A DNA stretch of 64,000 nt from Parashewanella spongiae (GCF_004358345.1 NZ_CP037952.1:4030001-4094000), one strand, 5' to 3'; positions 41,271-50,750 are shown, numbered from the stretch's first letter. Made by a program: numbers and translations. The notes: generated by a model from the sequence alone, not told the origin.

Positions 41271-43730
41271 TTAAAGCTCACGTAGCGCTTGCATGGGTTC
41301 GGCATTAATCACTCGCCATATCACCCAAAAAATTGCCGCAAAAACTATAGTAACCAATATTGCAGAAAAGAACAGCAAGGCTTCCCAAGAGAACGCGGGC
41401 AACGCTGAAATTTGCTGCTGTAAACCATAGTAAATTAATGCCGATGATACTAATGCAACCACCATAGTAGTACTTAACAGCCCGCTAAAGCTTTTAAGCA
41501 TATTGTTAAGTAACATGGCTCGTGATGCACCAGTTGCCATGCGAATGGCTAACTCGAAGCGCTTAATTTCGGCAAAGCTTAACGCCATTCCAGTGGTGCC
41601 AAAAGCCGCGAGTAGCAAAGTCAGTAGTGAGAGCACCATGATGAAGTAAAACTGCAATAGCTTATTATCCAGAGCACGCCACATATACTCCTTCAATATC
41701 AAACTTTTTATTTCTGTAATTTGTGGGTGTGAATTTTTTATTAATGACTCGATAGCATTTACATCAAATACTTCTGCTTCAGGTAACTGCATCACAAAAA
41801 CCATGGATGAAATGTTATCTGTATTTGCGAAATAACTGACAGCAAACTTTGTATCATGCTCACCAACTCTCACATTATCAGCAATAATACCAACAATTTC
41901 TTTGCCCCAAAACTGAGTACCTATCAGGTTTTTAATTGGCTCACCTTTGCTTAAATGTTTGGCTGATGTTTGATTGTTCAACTGCACAGGCGCAAGTGTG
42001 GTGTATTCTTGTTGAGTTATATTTCGGCCATATAAAAGCGGAATCTCGAACTGTGAAATGAAGTCATGTGCCACATCTACAACACGAAAACTCTCGGTTG
42101 TATTGGTGTCAGGATCGAATCTAATTCTTACCGAACCATTCATTCCAATATAAGGGTCTGCATTACTGCTCAAAACTTGAATACTACTATCGAGCTCACT
42201 TAATTTATTGATTATTTGCTGTTTAATCACTCGATTAGCTAAGGTATAGCTCTTTAGCTGTTTTTCTTGTTTTGATTGATTTTCACGATCATATTTTCGA
42301 AAATTTTCATCAAAAGTGGCTTTCACGACTAATGTATTACCAGCCTTGAATCCGTAATCAATATTCAAATCACTCCAAGCTGAATTCCCTACCATAGCCA
42401 ACGTAGTTAACAATATCGCTGCTGCACTTATTTGCAATACAAAAATAGCTTTACTCAGTAAGCCCATTGATTGCCTTGAAACACCTTTATTCCCTGAAGA
42501 TACTTGCTCTAATAACGTGTTATCGTCGAAGCGAAATACAACAACTAACGCGAAAAATAAATTAATACCCATAACCAGCAGTATCGCAACTATTGAGGTA
42601 TAACTGTCCAACTGTATCAAATCAATAAACTTGATATTACCGCCAGAAATGATCGGAAGTAATCGAATAATCCAAGCCGCTAAAACTAGTCCGGTAAATG
42701 CTGAAGCAATAAATACAGCCAAATTTTCGAAAAACACCATTGCGAATAAACGCGATTTTGTTGCCCCTAAGCTAATTTGCAGTGCGAACTCTCGGTATCG
42801 TTGTTGGTAATAACCAATAAATAAGTTCAACAAGTTCAAACTCGCCATCAGTAATAGTGCTGTAACAGCCGCAATTAAAAACCACACCATGTTTTCTTGT
42901 TCCAGCAGTAATGAATCGCGATATTTCACGATGTTTACTTTTGTTTTTATGTTTCTTGCGATAGTAAAAGTAGACTCTATATGTTCTACTTTATATTTTT
43001 CCCAAAATGTACCAACTTCTTTAGCTGTAATAAGCCTCGTCTTCACTCGGAAAAGCGATGTGAAGTTACCAGTAAATTCCCCGTATTTTAAATCCTTATT
43101 TTTAAAGTCTTGTAAATTATACAATGACCAAACTTGTTGAGTATTACGTATTCCTCGTATTGAAAATGAAACAAAGTCAGTTACAACTCCTTTGACTAAA
43201 TGCGTTTTATTATTAATTTTAATTTGTTCGCCGATTACACCTTTTCTTGACTCTAATGCGCTGCGCCATAATGTTTCTGAAATCCATACACCTTGCGCAA
43301 TATTATCTATTGTAGGCGCATCACCTAATATGATTTCTCGGTCTGTAACATCAAAAATATTATGACTTGCTGTAAATAATATGCTGTCATACTGCGTTTC
43401 TGATACATTAAATAATGCTGGGAATTGATCACCATCCAGAGCAGCAAAATCCCCAATTGATCGATAATCGTCTGCTAGATGGGCGTAAGCTTTACTGTTA
43501 AAAATGCTCATTGACATTTCCCCGAGCATTACCTCGTTATTAATTATATAAAGCGAGTCTTCATCTTTAATATCTGGTAGTGGCTTGAAGATTAAATTAC
43601 TGCTCATTGCTACAACCGTCAGGACGGCCGCCAATGTTAAACTTAAGGTTAAAAGTACGGGCAATGTTAACCTTGGCAAGGTGAACAGTCGCATCACGCC
43701 GTGTTGCAGTGCTCGTAAATAAAAGCTCAT
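41271..43730 (-). CDS. MacB/FtsX-type ABC transporter permease
   Basis: Inner-membrane permease, 819 residues, with two FtsX-type halves. One membrane helix (about 20-45) is followed by a large periplasmic (MacB_PCD-like) domain. Further helix clusters lie near 280-390 and 425-450, then a second periplasmic region, then C-terminal helices near 690-815 (LLAAFGTTGMALSFAEIKRFELAIRMATGAS). Its start overlaps the ATPase gene stop by four bases. With the ATPase and adaptor it should form a mechanotransmission-type exporter; the substrate is unknown. Confidence 0.9.
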   Translation of the reverse strand: MSFYLRALQHGVMRLFTLPRLTLPVLLTLSLTLAAVLTVVAMSSNLIFKPLPDIKDEDSLYIINNEVMLGEMSMSIFNSKAYAHLADDYRSIGDFAALDGDQFPALFNVSETQYDSILFTASHNIFDVTDREIILGDAPTIDNIAQGVWISETLWRSALESRKGVIGEQIKINNKTHLVKGVVTDFVSFSIRGIRNTQQVWSLYNLQDFKNKDLKYGEFTGNFTSLFRVKTRLITAKEVGTFWEKYKVEHIESTFTIARNIKTKVNIVKYRDSLLLEQENMVWFLIAAVTALLLMASLNLLNLFIGYYQQRYREFALQISLGATKSRLFAMVFFENLAVFIASAFTGLVLAAWIIRLLPIISGGNIKFIDLIQLDSYTSIVAILLVMGINLFFALVVVFRFDDNTLLEQVSSGNKGVSRQSMGLLSKAIFVLQISAAAILLTTLAMVGNSAWSDLNIDYGFKAGNTLVVKATFDENFRKYDRENQSKQEKQLKSYTLANRVIKQQIINKLSELDSSIQVLSSNADPYIGMNGSVRIRFDPDTNTTESFRVVDVAHDFISQFEIPLLYGRNITQQEYTTLAPVQLNNQTSAKHLSKGEPIKNLIGTQFWGKEIVGIIADNVRVGEHDTKFAVSYFANTDNISSMVFVMQLPEAEVFDVNAIESLIKNSHPQITEIKSLILKEYMWRALDNKLLQFYFIMVLSLLTLLLAAFGTTGMALSFAEIKRFELAIRMATGASRAMLLNNMLKSFSGLLSTTMVVALVSSALIYYGLQQQISALPAFSWEALLFFSAILVTIVFAAIFWVIWRVINAEPMQALREL

Positions 43731-44455
43731 GCAATAGCCCCCTTAGTTTCGGCAAGTACTTCACCATCGAACAAGCGAATTTTCCGCTGCGCCATCAAGC
43801 TATATCGTTCGTCATGGGTCACCATAACAATGGTAACCCCTTGCTCGTTGAGCGTTTTGAGCTGCTGCATAACCAAGTCACCATTTCGGCTGTCTAAATT
43901 CCCTGTTGGTTCATCCACTAGCAAGAGTTTTGGTTCGCCGACTAATGCCCGAGCGATAGCCACTCGTTGCTGTTGACCACCCGATAACTGGTTCGGTTTA
44001 TGGTGTTTATGGCTTTCCATATTGACCAATAAAAGATGTTTATCTACGGCTTGCTTGATAGTTTTTGAAGACTCACCGCGGTGCTCTAATGGCAAAGCGA
44101 TATTATCAAAAACACTTAAATGTTCGATTAAATTAAAAGATTGAAAAACAAAACCAATGTGTTGGTTGCGTATTTTTGACCTTTGATCGACCGATAAATC
44201 ACTTACATCAATATCGGTTAACTGATAATTACCCGTAGTGGCCGCATCTAACAATCCGAGAATACTGAGTAATGTGGATTTACCGCACCCAGACGGGCCT
44301 GAAATAGCAACAAACTCTCCTTGATAAATATCCAAACTAATATCATGTAATGCGTGGGTTTGTATTTGTCCTTTGGTGTAGATTTTGTTGATATCTCGTA
44401 ATGTGACTAATTTGTTTTTGTGTTTTTTGGCGTTATTTTCCATGTCATTGTTCAT
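43727..44455 (-). CDS. ABC transporter ATPase (MacB/LolD type)
   Basis: Cytoplasmic ATPase, 242 residues. Walker A GPSGCGKSTLL (about 55), Q-loop FVFQSFNL, signature LSGGQQQRVAIARAL (about 157), Walker B LLLVDEPTGNLD and the H-loop VTHDERY are all intact. The signature and length fit the LolD/MacB/FtsE branch, which pairs with FtsX-like permeases such as the next gene. It lies between the adaptor and the permease. Confidence 0.95.
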   Translation of the reverse strand: MNNDMENNAKKHKNKLVTLRDINKIYTKGQIQTHALHDISLDIYQGEFVAISGPSGCGKSTLLSILGLLDAATTGNYQLTDIDVSDLSVDQRSKIRNQHIGFVFQSFNLIEHLSVFDNIALPLEHRGESSKTIKQAVDKHLLLVNMESHKHHKPNQLSGGQQQRVAIARALVGEPKLLLVDEPTGNLDSRNGDLVMQQLKTLNEQGVTIVMVTHDERYSLMAQRKIRLFDGEVLAETKGAIA

Positions 44456-44479
44456 TTTTATTGTCCTTATTTTCTGTAT

Positions 44480-45745
44480 TTATTCTTTTATGTTTATTGT
44501 TTTAAACTCTTGCCAGTGGCTTAAATCATTAATGGCGATTTGATGCCCTATTTGTACGCCTTTATTAATGATAACTTTTCCTTTGGTGAGTTCACCAAAC
44601 TCAACATTCACTTGCATTAGTTGATTACTTTCAAGCTGTGTCAAATCAGGTGGTAAGGAATAAAGCGTTTGAGTTGATATGGGCACTAAACCGGGTTGTT
44701 GCTCAGCAAATAGTGCATTGGATACATGTTCAACAAACACATAAGCATTTACGGGTTGTGCTGGTCGAATATTACTTGGCAAGTCACCTTCGAGTATGGC
44801 TTCAGCATTAATAAAACCTGACTCAATGATTGAACTTAATTGGGAGATCCGCGCGGTATAGCTTCCTTTTGGATTCCTTAATTCAACTAAGGCACCTAAA
44901 CTCACTTTACCTGACAATCTCTGTGGTAGTTTAAGTTGAACCATTAGCTCTGATTTGGAACCAACTCTTCCAATTGATACACCTAGTACAAGCTGTTGAC
45001 CCAGTTCAATATCTAGACTTTGCAAACTGCCTTCAATACCCGCAATAATCAGTAAATCTTTTATTTTATTTTGGGTTAATTCGAATTGCTGCTCCTGAAT
45101 ATGAACCAAACTCTGTTGTTGCTCTATTTCTAACAAGTGCATCTGCTGTTGTTTTTGATAAAGATTTTGGCTGTAACTCAACTTTTTTTCTAGCTGAATA
45201 TAAGTTAATTGCGCACGCTCTAAATCTATTTTTGCCACAATGCCGTGCTCTGCGAGTTTTAGATTGGCATCGAGCTCAAGCTTCGCCGCTTGTAGCTGAC
45301 TTTTGATTTCTGATAATTGAGATTCAGCTTCAAGTTGCTGACTTTGCTTTTGTAATTTGAACGTCTTAAATTCTGATTGCATACGCGCCAGATTGGTTTG
45401 CTCTTCAATCAGTTTCTGATCTAAATCTGGATTACTTAGGCGTGCTATTGCCGTATCTGGTTTTACATCGGTTCCCGCCCTCACAAATATCTCTACGACT
45501 TTTCCATTAACTGGAGCACTCAATAACCTCTCATATAAGGATGAGTATTCGCCATATACTGGTGCCATAATATCAATGTCACCTCGTTGAACTTCGACGG
45601 TTTGCAATTGTGAGCGTGAAATTGAAGGTATTGGTTGTTGATTTAATTGCCAAATCGAAAACACGCTGATTAACAATAAAAGGGTACCAATAATCACTTT
45701 CTTTATTTGGTTAAACTTATTCGGCTTATTTAAATCTATCTGCAT
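44480..45745 (-). CDS. HlyD/MacA-like periplasmic adaptor
   Basis: Membrane-fusion protein, 421 residues. A single N-terminal helix (about 15-33) is followed by a split lipoyl domain (VNGKVVEIFVRAGTDVKPDTAIARLSNPD, about 73-101). A long coiled coil lies at about 103-235, rich in Gln and Leu, and then the second lipoyl half and beta-barrel. First gene of the exporter-regulator operon. A possible sigma-54 site lies about 40 bp upstream. No outer-membrane TolC gene is in the window, so a TolC encoded elsewhere is presumed. Confidence 0.9.
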   Translation of the reverse strand: MQIDLNKPNKFNQIKKVIIGTLLLLISVFSIWQLNQQPIPSISRSQLQTVEVQRGDIDIMAPVYGEYSSLYERLLSAPVNGKVVEIFVRAGTDVKPDTAIARLSNPDLDQKLIEEQTNLARMQSEFKTFKLQKQSQQLEAESQLSEIKSQLQAAKLELDANLKLAEHGIVAKIDLERAQLTYIQLEKKLSYSQNLYQKQQQMHLLEIEQQQSLVHIQEQQFELTQNKIKDLLIIAGIEGSLQSLDIELGQQLVLGVSIGRVGSKSELMVQLKLPQRLSGKVSLGALVELRNPKGSYTARISQLSSIIESGFINAEAILEGDLPSNIRPAQPVNAYVFVEHVSNALFAEQQPGLVPISTQTLYSLPPDLTQLESNQLMQVNVEFGELTKGKVIINKGVQIGHQIAINDLSHWQEFKTINIKE

Positions 45746-45780
45746 ATTCTTCAGCTGTGGTAAAACATAAACTAAGCTAA

Positions 45781-45798
45781 AGAAAGATTCATGCCAAA
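45781..45798 (-). promoter_or_regulatory. Weak sigma-54-like promoter before the adaptor gene
   Basis: On the minus strand TGGCAT-N5-TTTCT resembles TGGCAC-N5-TTGCA. The -24 GG is present but the -12 GC is TC. It sits about 36-52 bp before the adaptor ATG. It is of interest because the last genes of this operon encode a sigma-54 activator. The remainder of the 262-bp gap holds no gene. Confidence 0.25.
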
Positions 45799-46007
45799 AT
45801 AAAAAACCTTTATTTTCATGCGATTAATTAGCGCGCGCAATAATTGATATTTAAGCTTGTTCAAAATCAAACATTATATGTTCAACTATAAGCACTTTTG
45901 CATCAACACTAAAAACAACCCAGTAAGTTGAGATTGGCTATTTCATAACCTATAACTAAGTAACATTTGTAAAATTTCTTTTTTACTCAAGTCAAGGAGT
46001 CGATGTA

Positions 46008-48452
46008 ATGAGTGCTTTAGAAAAGACTAAGTTACTACCACTAGCTATAATTATTTCAACCGTATTATCAGGCTGTGGTGGCAATGATAATGATGACAAT
46101 ACTATTATTCCAGATACACCAATTAACCTACCTCCTGTTGTAACTGCTGCAAATATTACTACTGCAGAAAACACTGAAGCAACTCTAACTGCTGCCGCAT
46201 CTGACACGGATGGTCAAATCGCTTCTTACTCTTGGCGTAAAACTGCAGGCCCTGACATTACACTTTCCAATACAACTTCAAGTACGCTGACATTCACCGC
46301 ACCGAGTGTATCTGAAGATACTGACGCGGTATTTGAAGTAACGGTTACTGACGATGATGGCGCAACAGCAGTCGCCACTGCTACAGTGTCAATTACCGAC
46401 GTAGCTGAACCAACGCCTCAAGTTATTACAGTTAGAGGCAGAGTCACCGACAGCCCAATTCCAAACGCTCGGGTATCTATTGTTGTTGGTGATGATGATC
46501 CTATTGAAGTTCCTGCCGATGCAGAAGGTAACTATGAATTCCCATTAACTTACGATGCATCAAGAAATGATGACTTTGTAAAAATCACAGCATTAGGTGC
46601 GGAAGAAGGTTCAAATATTCGCTTAATTTCCAATGTTGGTAGCGTACAACAAATCCAACAAGCGGCTGATGAAACTACCAATGTTGTAACCAAAGATGAC
46701 CTATTTACAGTGAACGTTACTAACGTTTCTACCGCTGTTGATGCATTAATGAAAAACGCAAATAATGGCAATGAAATTGATACCCTCGCTGAATTTGAAA
46801 AAAGCAGCCTAGAGTATGAGCCTGACATGGTTATGCCTTTAGCCACTGCTATTAAGCTCGTGATTGACTTTTCCGATGACGCCCAGCAACCACAAACGGT
46901 TGGAAATCGTGCTCCTGGTTTACCAGAGGGCTCTGATGACACAGCTGATTTAGTGAGTGACTTAAGTCAAGTTCAAGCTTACATTTTATCTGCGCTGCAA
47001 AGCAACAGTGATGAATATGACCAAGCTAATTCTGCTATCGAAGGTGATGCTGACTTAATAACAAGCAACGTCGGTAACGCGGCTACACTTACCGGCAACT
47101 TTTACTTGAAAGCCTCTGACAATATGTTCGAAGGTGACAGACTCACCCTTAACTCAGACAATTCTGGAGTGTTAAGAAACCGAACACTCGATGTATCACC
47201 TGTTGATATTACATGGGCAATCGATGAAAGCGGATTAGTATTAACTTACGGTGACAATGGTGTTTTGTCGCACGATAATACCGTCGTTCTACCTGAATCT
47301 TCAACTGAAGCATTTGAGGTGATTCGAACGAGCAGTTTAATTAGAATGATGTCATCAACAGGCGATTCGGCTCAAGTTTCGGTGCAACATACTCATGTAA
47401 CTAGACCAGAAAATGCGACTGATAATACTGATGCGACTGCAGTTTCTACTCCTTCTTTTGGTGCTCAACTGCTTAAAGAAAGCATATTAAAAGATCCCAA
47501 TGAATTTTTTGATACCACAGATGCTGAGTACACCATTCCAACGCCAAGTGGGATGACTGAGGATGACATTGTGAATTCTGGAGTACCAAATTATGTTGAT
47601 GATCAATATAAAGGCTCCGGCCGAAGCATTATGAAATTAAACTTTAATGCTGATTCAGATGCGAGTCTCACTCGTTATCAGTTAGATAACAGTAATGAGT
47701 TCACAACTCAAACAATTCCTGTTACGGCTCAAGTTAATAATGATAATCATCTAGAAGCTAACGTTAATGGGCAGCCAATATCATTCGATTTTGCCTTCTT
47801 CAGTGAAACTTCACCGTTATACATCAATGGCATGTTAACTTCACCAGGTGAGGGTGAAGCCACAAGAGCTACACCTATTAGTAGTTACCTATTGAAGAAA
47901 GAAGATGATACCGCTTGGTCAGCAACGAATGCTTTAGGTATTTATACCTTGAACTGGAATATGGATACGCCAAATAAGCACTTCTGGATTGAGCTTAAAG
48001 ATAATGGCCTTGCTGTTACAATAAAAACTGAAGATGCAAATGATAATGATCAACTCGAAAATAGCGAGTTCAGCATTGAAGCAGGTAAATGGGAAATTGG
48101 AAGTGATGGAATACTGACTATCCGTCGTTATTCGCAGGCCACAATTCCTGAAGAGCCTGGTAATCCTCAATCTTGCCAACCCGATGCATTCACTCCAAGT
48201 GAAACAGGGAATTGTAAAATTTGGCATGAAAGAAAATGGGATATTCAAAGTATTAAAGGAAACCAATACTTTGTAGTCCATAATCATCAATTCCATGAGC
48301 TGTCTGACACTTTACCAACAGCTGGTACGGTAACAGGTAATACTGTTTATTCTGCAATTGATAACCGAAAATGGACTAAAGTCGGCACCGAAGATAGCGC
48401 AAGGCCAGTAGCTATTCCGGCTGAACTATTACCACCTGCAAACAATCCATAA
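46008..48452 (+). CDS. Large surface lipoprotein with PKD/cadherin-like domain
   Basis: 814 residues. A lipoprotein signal ends in the lipobox LSGCGG (Cys at about 23), followed by an acidic linker. Residues about 42-127 form one Ig-like PKD/REJ-type domain (PPVVTAANITTAENTEATLTA ... VFEVTVTDDDGATAVATATVSI). A second beta module (about 140-200, VRGRVTDSPIPNARVSIVVGDD) looks like a carboxypeptidase-regulatory-type fold. The remaining 600 residues are acidic, low in cysteine, and not recognised. It is probably outer-membrane or surface attached. It is divergent from the exporter operon, with its own terminator. Confidence 0.8.
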   Translation: MSALEKTKLLPLAIIISTVLSGCGGNDNDDNTIIPDTPINLPPVVTAANITTAENTEATLTAAASDTDGQIASYSWRKTAGPDITLSNTTSSTLTFTAPSVSEDTDAVFEVTVTDDDGATAVATATVSITDVAEPTPQVITVRGRVTDSPIPNARVSIVVGDDDPIEVPADAEGNYEFPLTYDASRNDDFVKITALGAEEGSNIRLISNVGSVQQIQQAADETTNVVTKDDLFTVNVTNVSTAVDALMKNANNGNEIDTLAEFEKSSLEYEPDMVMPLATAIKLVIDFSDDAQQPQTVGNRAPGLPEGSDDTADLVSDLSQVQAYILSALQSNSDEYDQANSAIEGDADLITSNVGNAATLTGNFYLKASDNMFEGDRLTLNSDNSGVLRNRTLDVSPVDITWAIDESGLVLTYGDNGVLSHDNTVVLPESSTEAFEVIRTSSLIRMMSSTGDSAQVSVQHTHVTRPENATDNTDATAVSTPSFGAQLLKESILKDPNEFFDTTDAEYTIPTPSGMTEDDIVNSGVPNYVDDQYKGSGRSIMKLNFNADSDASLTRYQLDNSNEFTTQTIPVTAQVNNDNHLEANVNGQPISFDFAFFSETSPLYINGMLTSPGEGEATRATPISSYLLKKEDDTAWSATNALGIYTLNWNMDTPNKHFWIELKDNGLAVTIKTEDANDNDQLENSEFSIEAGKWEIGSDGILTIRRYSQATIPEEPGNPQSCQPDAFTPSETGNCKIWHERKWDIQSIKGNQYFVVHNHQFHELSDTLPTAGTVTGNTVYSAIDNRKWTKVGTEDSARPVAIPAELLPPANNP

Positions 48453-48470
48453 ATTGTACTGCACATACTC

Positions 48471-48502
48471 AAAGGGTGAAGGTAATACTTCACCCTTTTT
48501 TA
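48471..48502 (+). terminator. Terminator after the lipoprotein gene
   Basis: AAAGGGTGAAG ... CTTCACCCTTTTTT forms a strong hairpin with a 5-7-base loop and U tract, 19 bp after the stop. Confidence 0.9.
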
Positions 48503-48515
48503 TTTGTCTTTACTG

Positions 48516-48830
48516 CTAGGGTCTGTTGATCTTTCGTGATTGTTTTTGCAGCGATAAATTGGTTATTTTATGCAAGGCAGAGTTTGTGAGGTTTGGTTAT
48601 TATCGACATACAAAACTGTCGTTACTTCGTTTCCAAATAAGAAAACGATAACGCAGCACCTTTTATTTAGAAAGAGCGACCAATTTACGCTGTCTTCGAT
48701 GCTTTTAATCATTCACTGTTCTGTGTTGTGACCAACTCACTTAGATGGCTAAGCATCACTGCTCACGCCTTGAACAGATAAATGCTCAAATAGCACAAAA
48801 TTTAATCCTAAAAGCTCAACAGCCCCCTAA
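48516..48830 (+). repeat. Family C element, copy 1
   Basis: About 315 bp, starting TAGGGTCTGTTGATCTTTCG and ending with the degraded complement (GCTCAACAGCCCCCTAA). It is nearly identical along its length to 55013-55332. The shared hairpin CGACATACAAAACTGTCG is at 48604-48621. It directly abuts family A copy 3. Non-coding. Confidence 0.82.
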
Positions 48831-49426
48831 TACCAATTACAGTAATTAATCTCTCACTCAGCAAGAGATAAAGGTTTTTAGTAAAAGCGCATGCTCGAAG
48901 TACTATATTCCCTAATGCCGCCATACAAAACTGGCGTTCAACGCACTTAGTGCTTTTGTCGGGATAATTCAAGAACGTGCAACGCAGTAATGGAAACCTT
49001 TAGCCTTGCCCTTCGGGAGCTAGTATGCGCTCACTTTGGTTTATAAACCTAAACATCAGTTGACGCTGAGTATATGAGTAACTGTTTGAGCAATTGGATG
49101 ATTTTATTATCATGTTTTTCACCCAATGAGTGAAATGCTCTACGCTCACAAGCTTGCTAAAATGGCTGCTATCTGCGTTGTAACTTTTGCAAGTAGAATA
49201 ATTACTTGCTGCAAGCTACGTCTTAATACCAGCCATTTTTTCTACGCTTGAGAACGCAGTCAACTGATGTTTCTAGGATAAAGAATACTTCACAAAATTA
49301 TCTCAACGCAGCAATGTAATAACGACAGTTTTGTATGTCGATAATAACTATGTTTTCACCAATTCCGTTTGTACTTTGTTCGCATACATAGCTCTGAGTT
49401 GAGCATTTAATTACTGTAATTGGTAT
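48830..49426 (+). repeat. Family A element, copy 3, with nested family B insertion
   Basis: 597 bp between 20-bp inverted ends ATACCAATTACAGTAATTAA and its complement. Removing the nested 230-bp B element (49048-49277) and one target repeat leaves about 362 bp, matching copy 1. Hairpins lie at 48919-48936 (CGCCA/TGGCG) and 49323-49340 (CGACA/TGTCG, other strand). The right end is 52 bp before rluA. Confidence 0.88.
49048..49277 (+). mobile_element. Family B element nested in family A, with 5-bp target duplication
   Basis: 230 bp with ends CCTAAACATCAGTTGAC and GTCAACTGATGTTTCTAGG. It is flanked by direct repeats ATAAA (49043-49047 and 49278-49282). The uninterrupted A copy 1 has a single ATAAA at the matching place (TTTATAAAGAATACTT), which proves insertion. 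It has no open frame, so it must be mobilised by a transposase in trans. Confidence 0.88.
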
Positions 49427-49478
49427 TACTAGCCTCAAAAAATGGTAAAATTTAGATAGACCACTTTGAGACACAAAA

Positions 49479-50132
49479 ATGCAAATCTTTGAATACAATC
49501 CACCATTAATCCCATGGCTCGATATCCGTTATACCGATAAAGACATTATTGTTATTAACAAGTCCTCAGGTTTATTGTCAAATCCAGGCAGAGCAACTCA
49601 CACTCACGATTGTGCGATTACTCGGCTTCAACAACTATACCCTGAAGCTATTTTACTCCATAGGCTTGATTGCGACACCTCTGGAATAATGGTATTTGCT
49701 CGAAATAAAAAAGCGGAATCGAGTATCAAAACTCAGTTTCAAAATAAATTAACAAAAAAAGAATACATCGCAGAGGTCAGCGGTCTATTACAAAGTAAAA
49801 TTGGCACCATTGATATAAGGATTGGCCCAGATAAAAGCAATCCGCCATTTCAAATTGCGACAGAGCTAGGTAAAAGTGCTGTAACCCATTATCAAGTGTT
49901 GAATGAACAGCAAGGTATTACTTTAGTGAAACTAATGCCTGAAACTGGGCGAACTCACCAGTTACGTGTTCATATGCACGAGTTAGGACACCAAATTCTT
50001 GGCGATAATTTCTATGGTTCACCCTGTATTGCAGGTTTAAGAAATCGTTTGAGCTTACATGCACAACGTTTAACTTTCTTTCATCCGTACACTGGTAAAG
50101 AAATGACATTCTTCAGTAAACACCCTTTTTAA
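49479..50132 (+). CDS. rluA: RluA-family rRNA/tRNA pseudouridine synthase
   Basis: 217 residues, no S4 domain, like E. coli RluA, which modifies 23S rRNA U746 and U32 of several tRNAs. The opening YNPPLIPWLDIRYTDKDIIV and NKSSGLLSNPGR match RluA. The catalytic aspartate lies in LLHRLDCDTSGIMVFA (about 63). The C-terminal TGRTHQLRVHMHELGHQILGD is conserved. It stands alone, 52 bp after a family A element that may supply its promoter. Confidence 0.9.
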   Translation: MQIFEYNPPLIPWLDIRYTDKDIIVINKSSGLLSNPGRATHTHDCAITRLQQLYPEAILLHRLDCDTSGIMVFARNKKAESSIKTQFQNKLTKKEYIAEVSGLLQSKIGTIDIRIGPDKSNPPFQIATELGKSAVTHYQVLNEQQGITLVKLMPETGRTHQLRVHMHELGHQILGDNFYGSPCIAGLRNRLSLHAQRLTFFHPYTGKEMTFFSKHPF

Positions 50133-50141
50133 TTATATTCA

Positions 50142-50270
50142 CTAAGGGAGCTAGCGAGTTAGAAAGTACCAATCTTTGTCATACCAGCGAAGTCCACATA
50201 AGTCTGGTATCCAGTGACTTTTATAGAAAAAAGCAAAGACACTAGACTACCGACATACAAAACTGTCGGT
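50142..50270 (+). repeat. Family D element, copy 2 (3'-truncated)
   Basis: Starts CTAAGGGAGCTAGCGAGTTAG. The central hairpin is disturbed by a short insertion (CCAGCGAAGTCCACATAAGT). It reaches the shared CGACATACAAAACTGTCG hairpin (50251-50268), then breaks off into B-like sequence. The right half seen in copies 1 and 3 is missing. Confidence 0.7.
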
Positions 50271-50274
50271 AACC

Positions 50275-50352
50275 ACTACTTGCTGCTATTCATGCCTTGC
50301 TATCAGTAATTTTTTCTGCGTATATGAACGCTTCCAACCGATTTATTTAGGA
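50275..50352 (+). repeat. Diverged family B remnant
   Basis: CTACTTGCTGC...ATTTTTTCTGCGTATATGAACGC...ATTTATTTAGG follows the right-hand third of the B element at 49195-49277 position by position, with many substitutions. It looks like an old, truncated copy fused to D copy 2. Confidence 0.5.
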
Positions 50353-50382
50353 TTATACAGCAGCAACATCCATACCCGTATT

Positions 50383-50459
50383 ATACCAATTACAGTAATT
50401 AATCTCTCACTCAGCAAGAGATAAAGGTTTTCAGTACAAAGCGCATGTTCGAAGTACTA
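50383..50459 (+). repeat. Family A element, copy 4, left fragment
   Basis: ATACCAATTACAGTAATTAA followed by CTCTCACTCAGCAAGAG and on to TTCGAAGTACTA, matching the first 77 bp of A copies 1 and 3. The rest of this A copy resumes at 53238, so it has been split. Confidence 0.82.
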
Positions 50460-50627
50460 AGGGAACTAGCGATTTAGAAAGTACCAATCAATATTTTAAA
50501 TTTTTTTTGTCATACCTGCAAAGGCTGGTATCCAGTGACTTTTATAGAAAAGCTTAAAGGCACTAGACTCCAGCCTGCGCTGGAGTGACGAGGATTCATC
50601 GGTATACTTTCTTCCGCAGCGTCCCTA
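50458..50627 (+). repeat. Family D element, copy 3, with 5-bp target duplication
   Basis: About 170 bp, ends TAAGGGAACTAG and GTCCCTA. It is flanked by AGTAC (50453-50457 and 50628-50632). It lacks the shared TACAAAAC hairpin but keeps the CCAGCCTGCGCTGGAGTGACG end. It is inserted in the AGTAC of A copy 4. Confidence 0.72.
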
Positions 50628-50716
50628 AGTACCTGAGTATAAGTTATTGAGTACTTTTTTTGTTCATGTAGAGTAGGCTACTGGCTTCGCTATCGCTTAT
50701 CCAGCAGCCCCTCTTC

Positions 50717-50750
50717 GATTCCGTGCATGAGGTTTTCCCTCACACGGCTC
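50717..50750 (-). ncRNA. Group II intron domain V
   Basis: A 34-nt hairpin beginning GAGCCGTGTGAGG with a GAAA-type tetraloop region and CCTCATGCACGG on the return arm. It matches the universal catalytic domain V, including the AGC triad at its base. It lies just after the RT frame, as expected. Confidence 0.88.

Noticed and set aside
49298-49498. 66-residue minus-strand ORF
   Set aside because: Mostly the right part of family A copy 3; no ribosome site.
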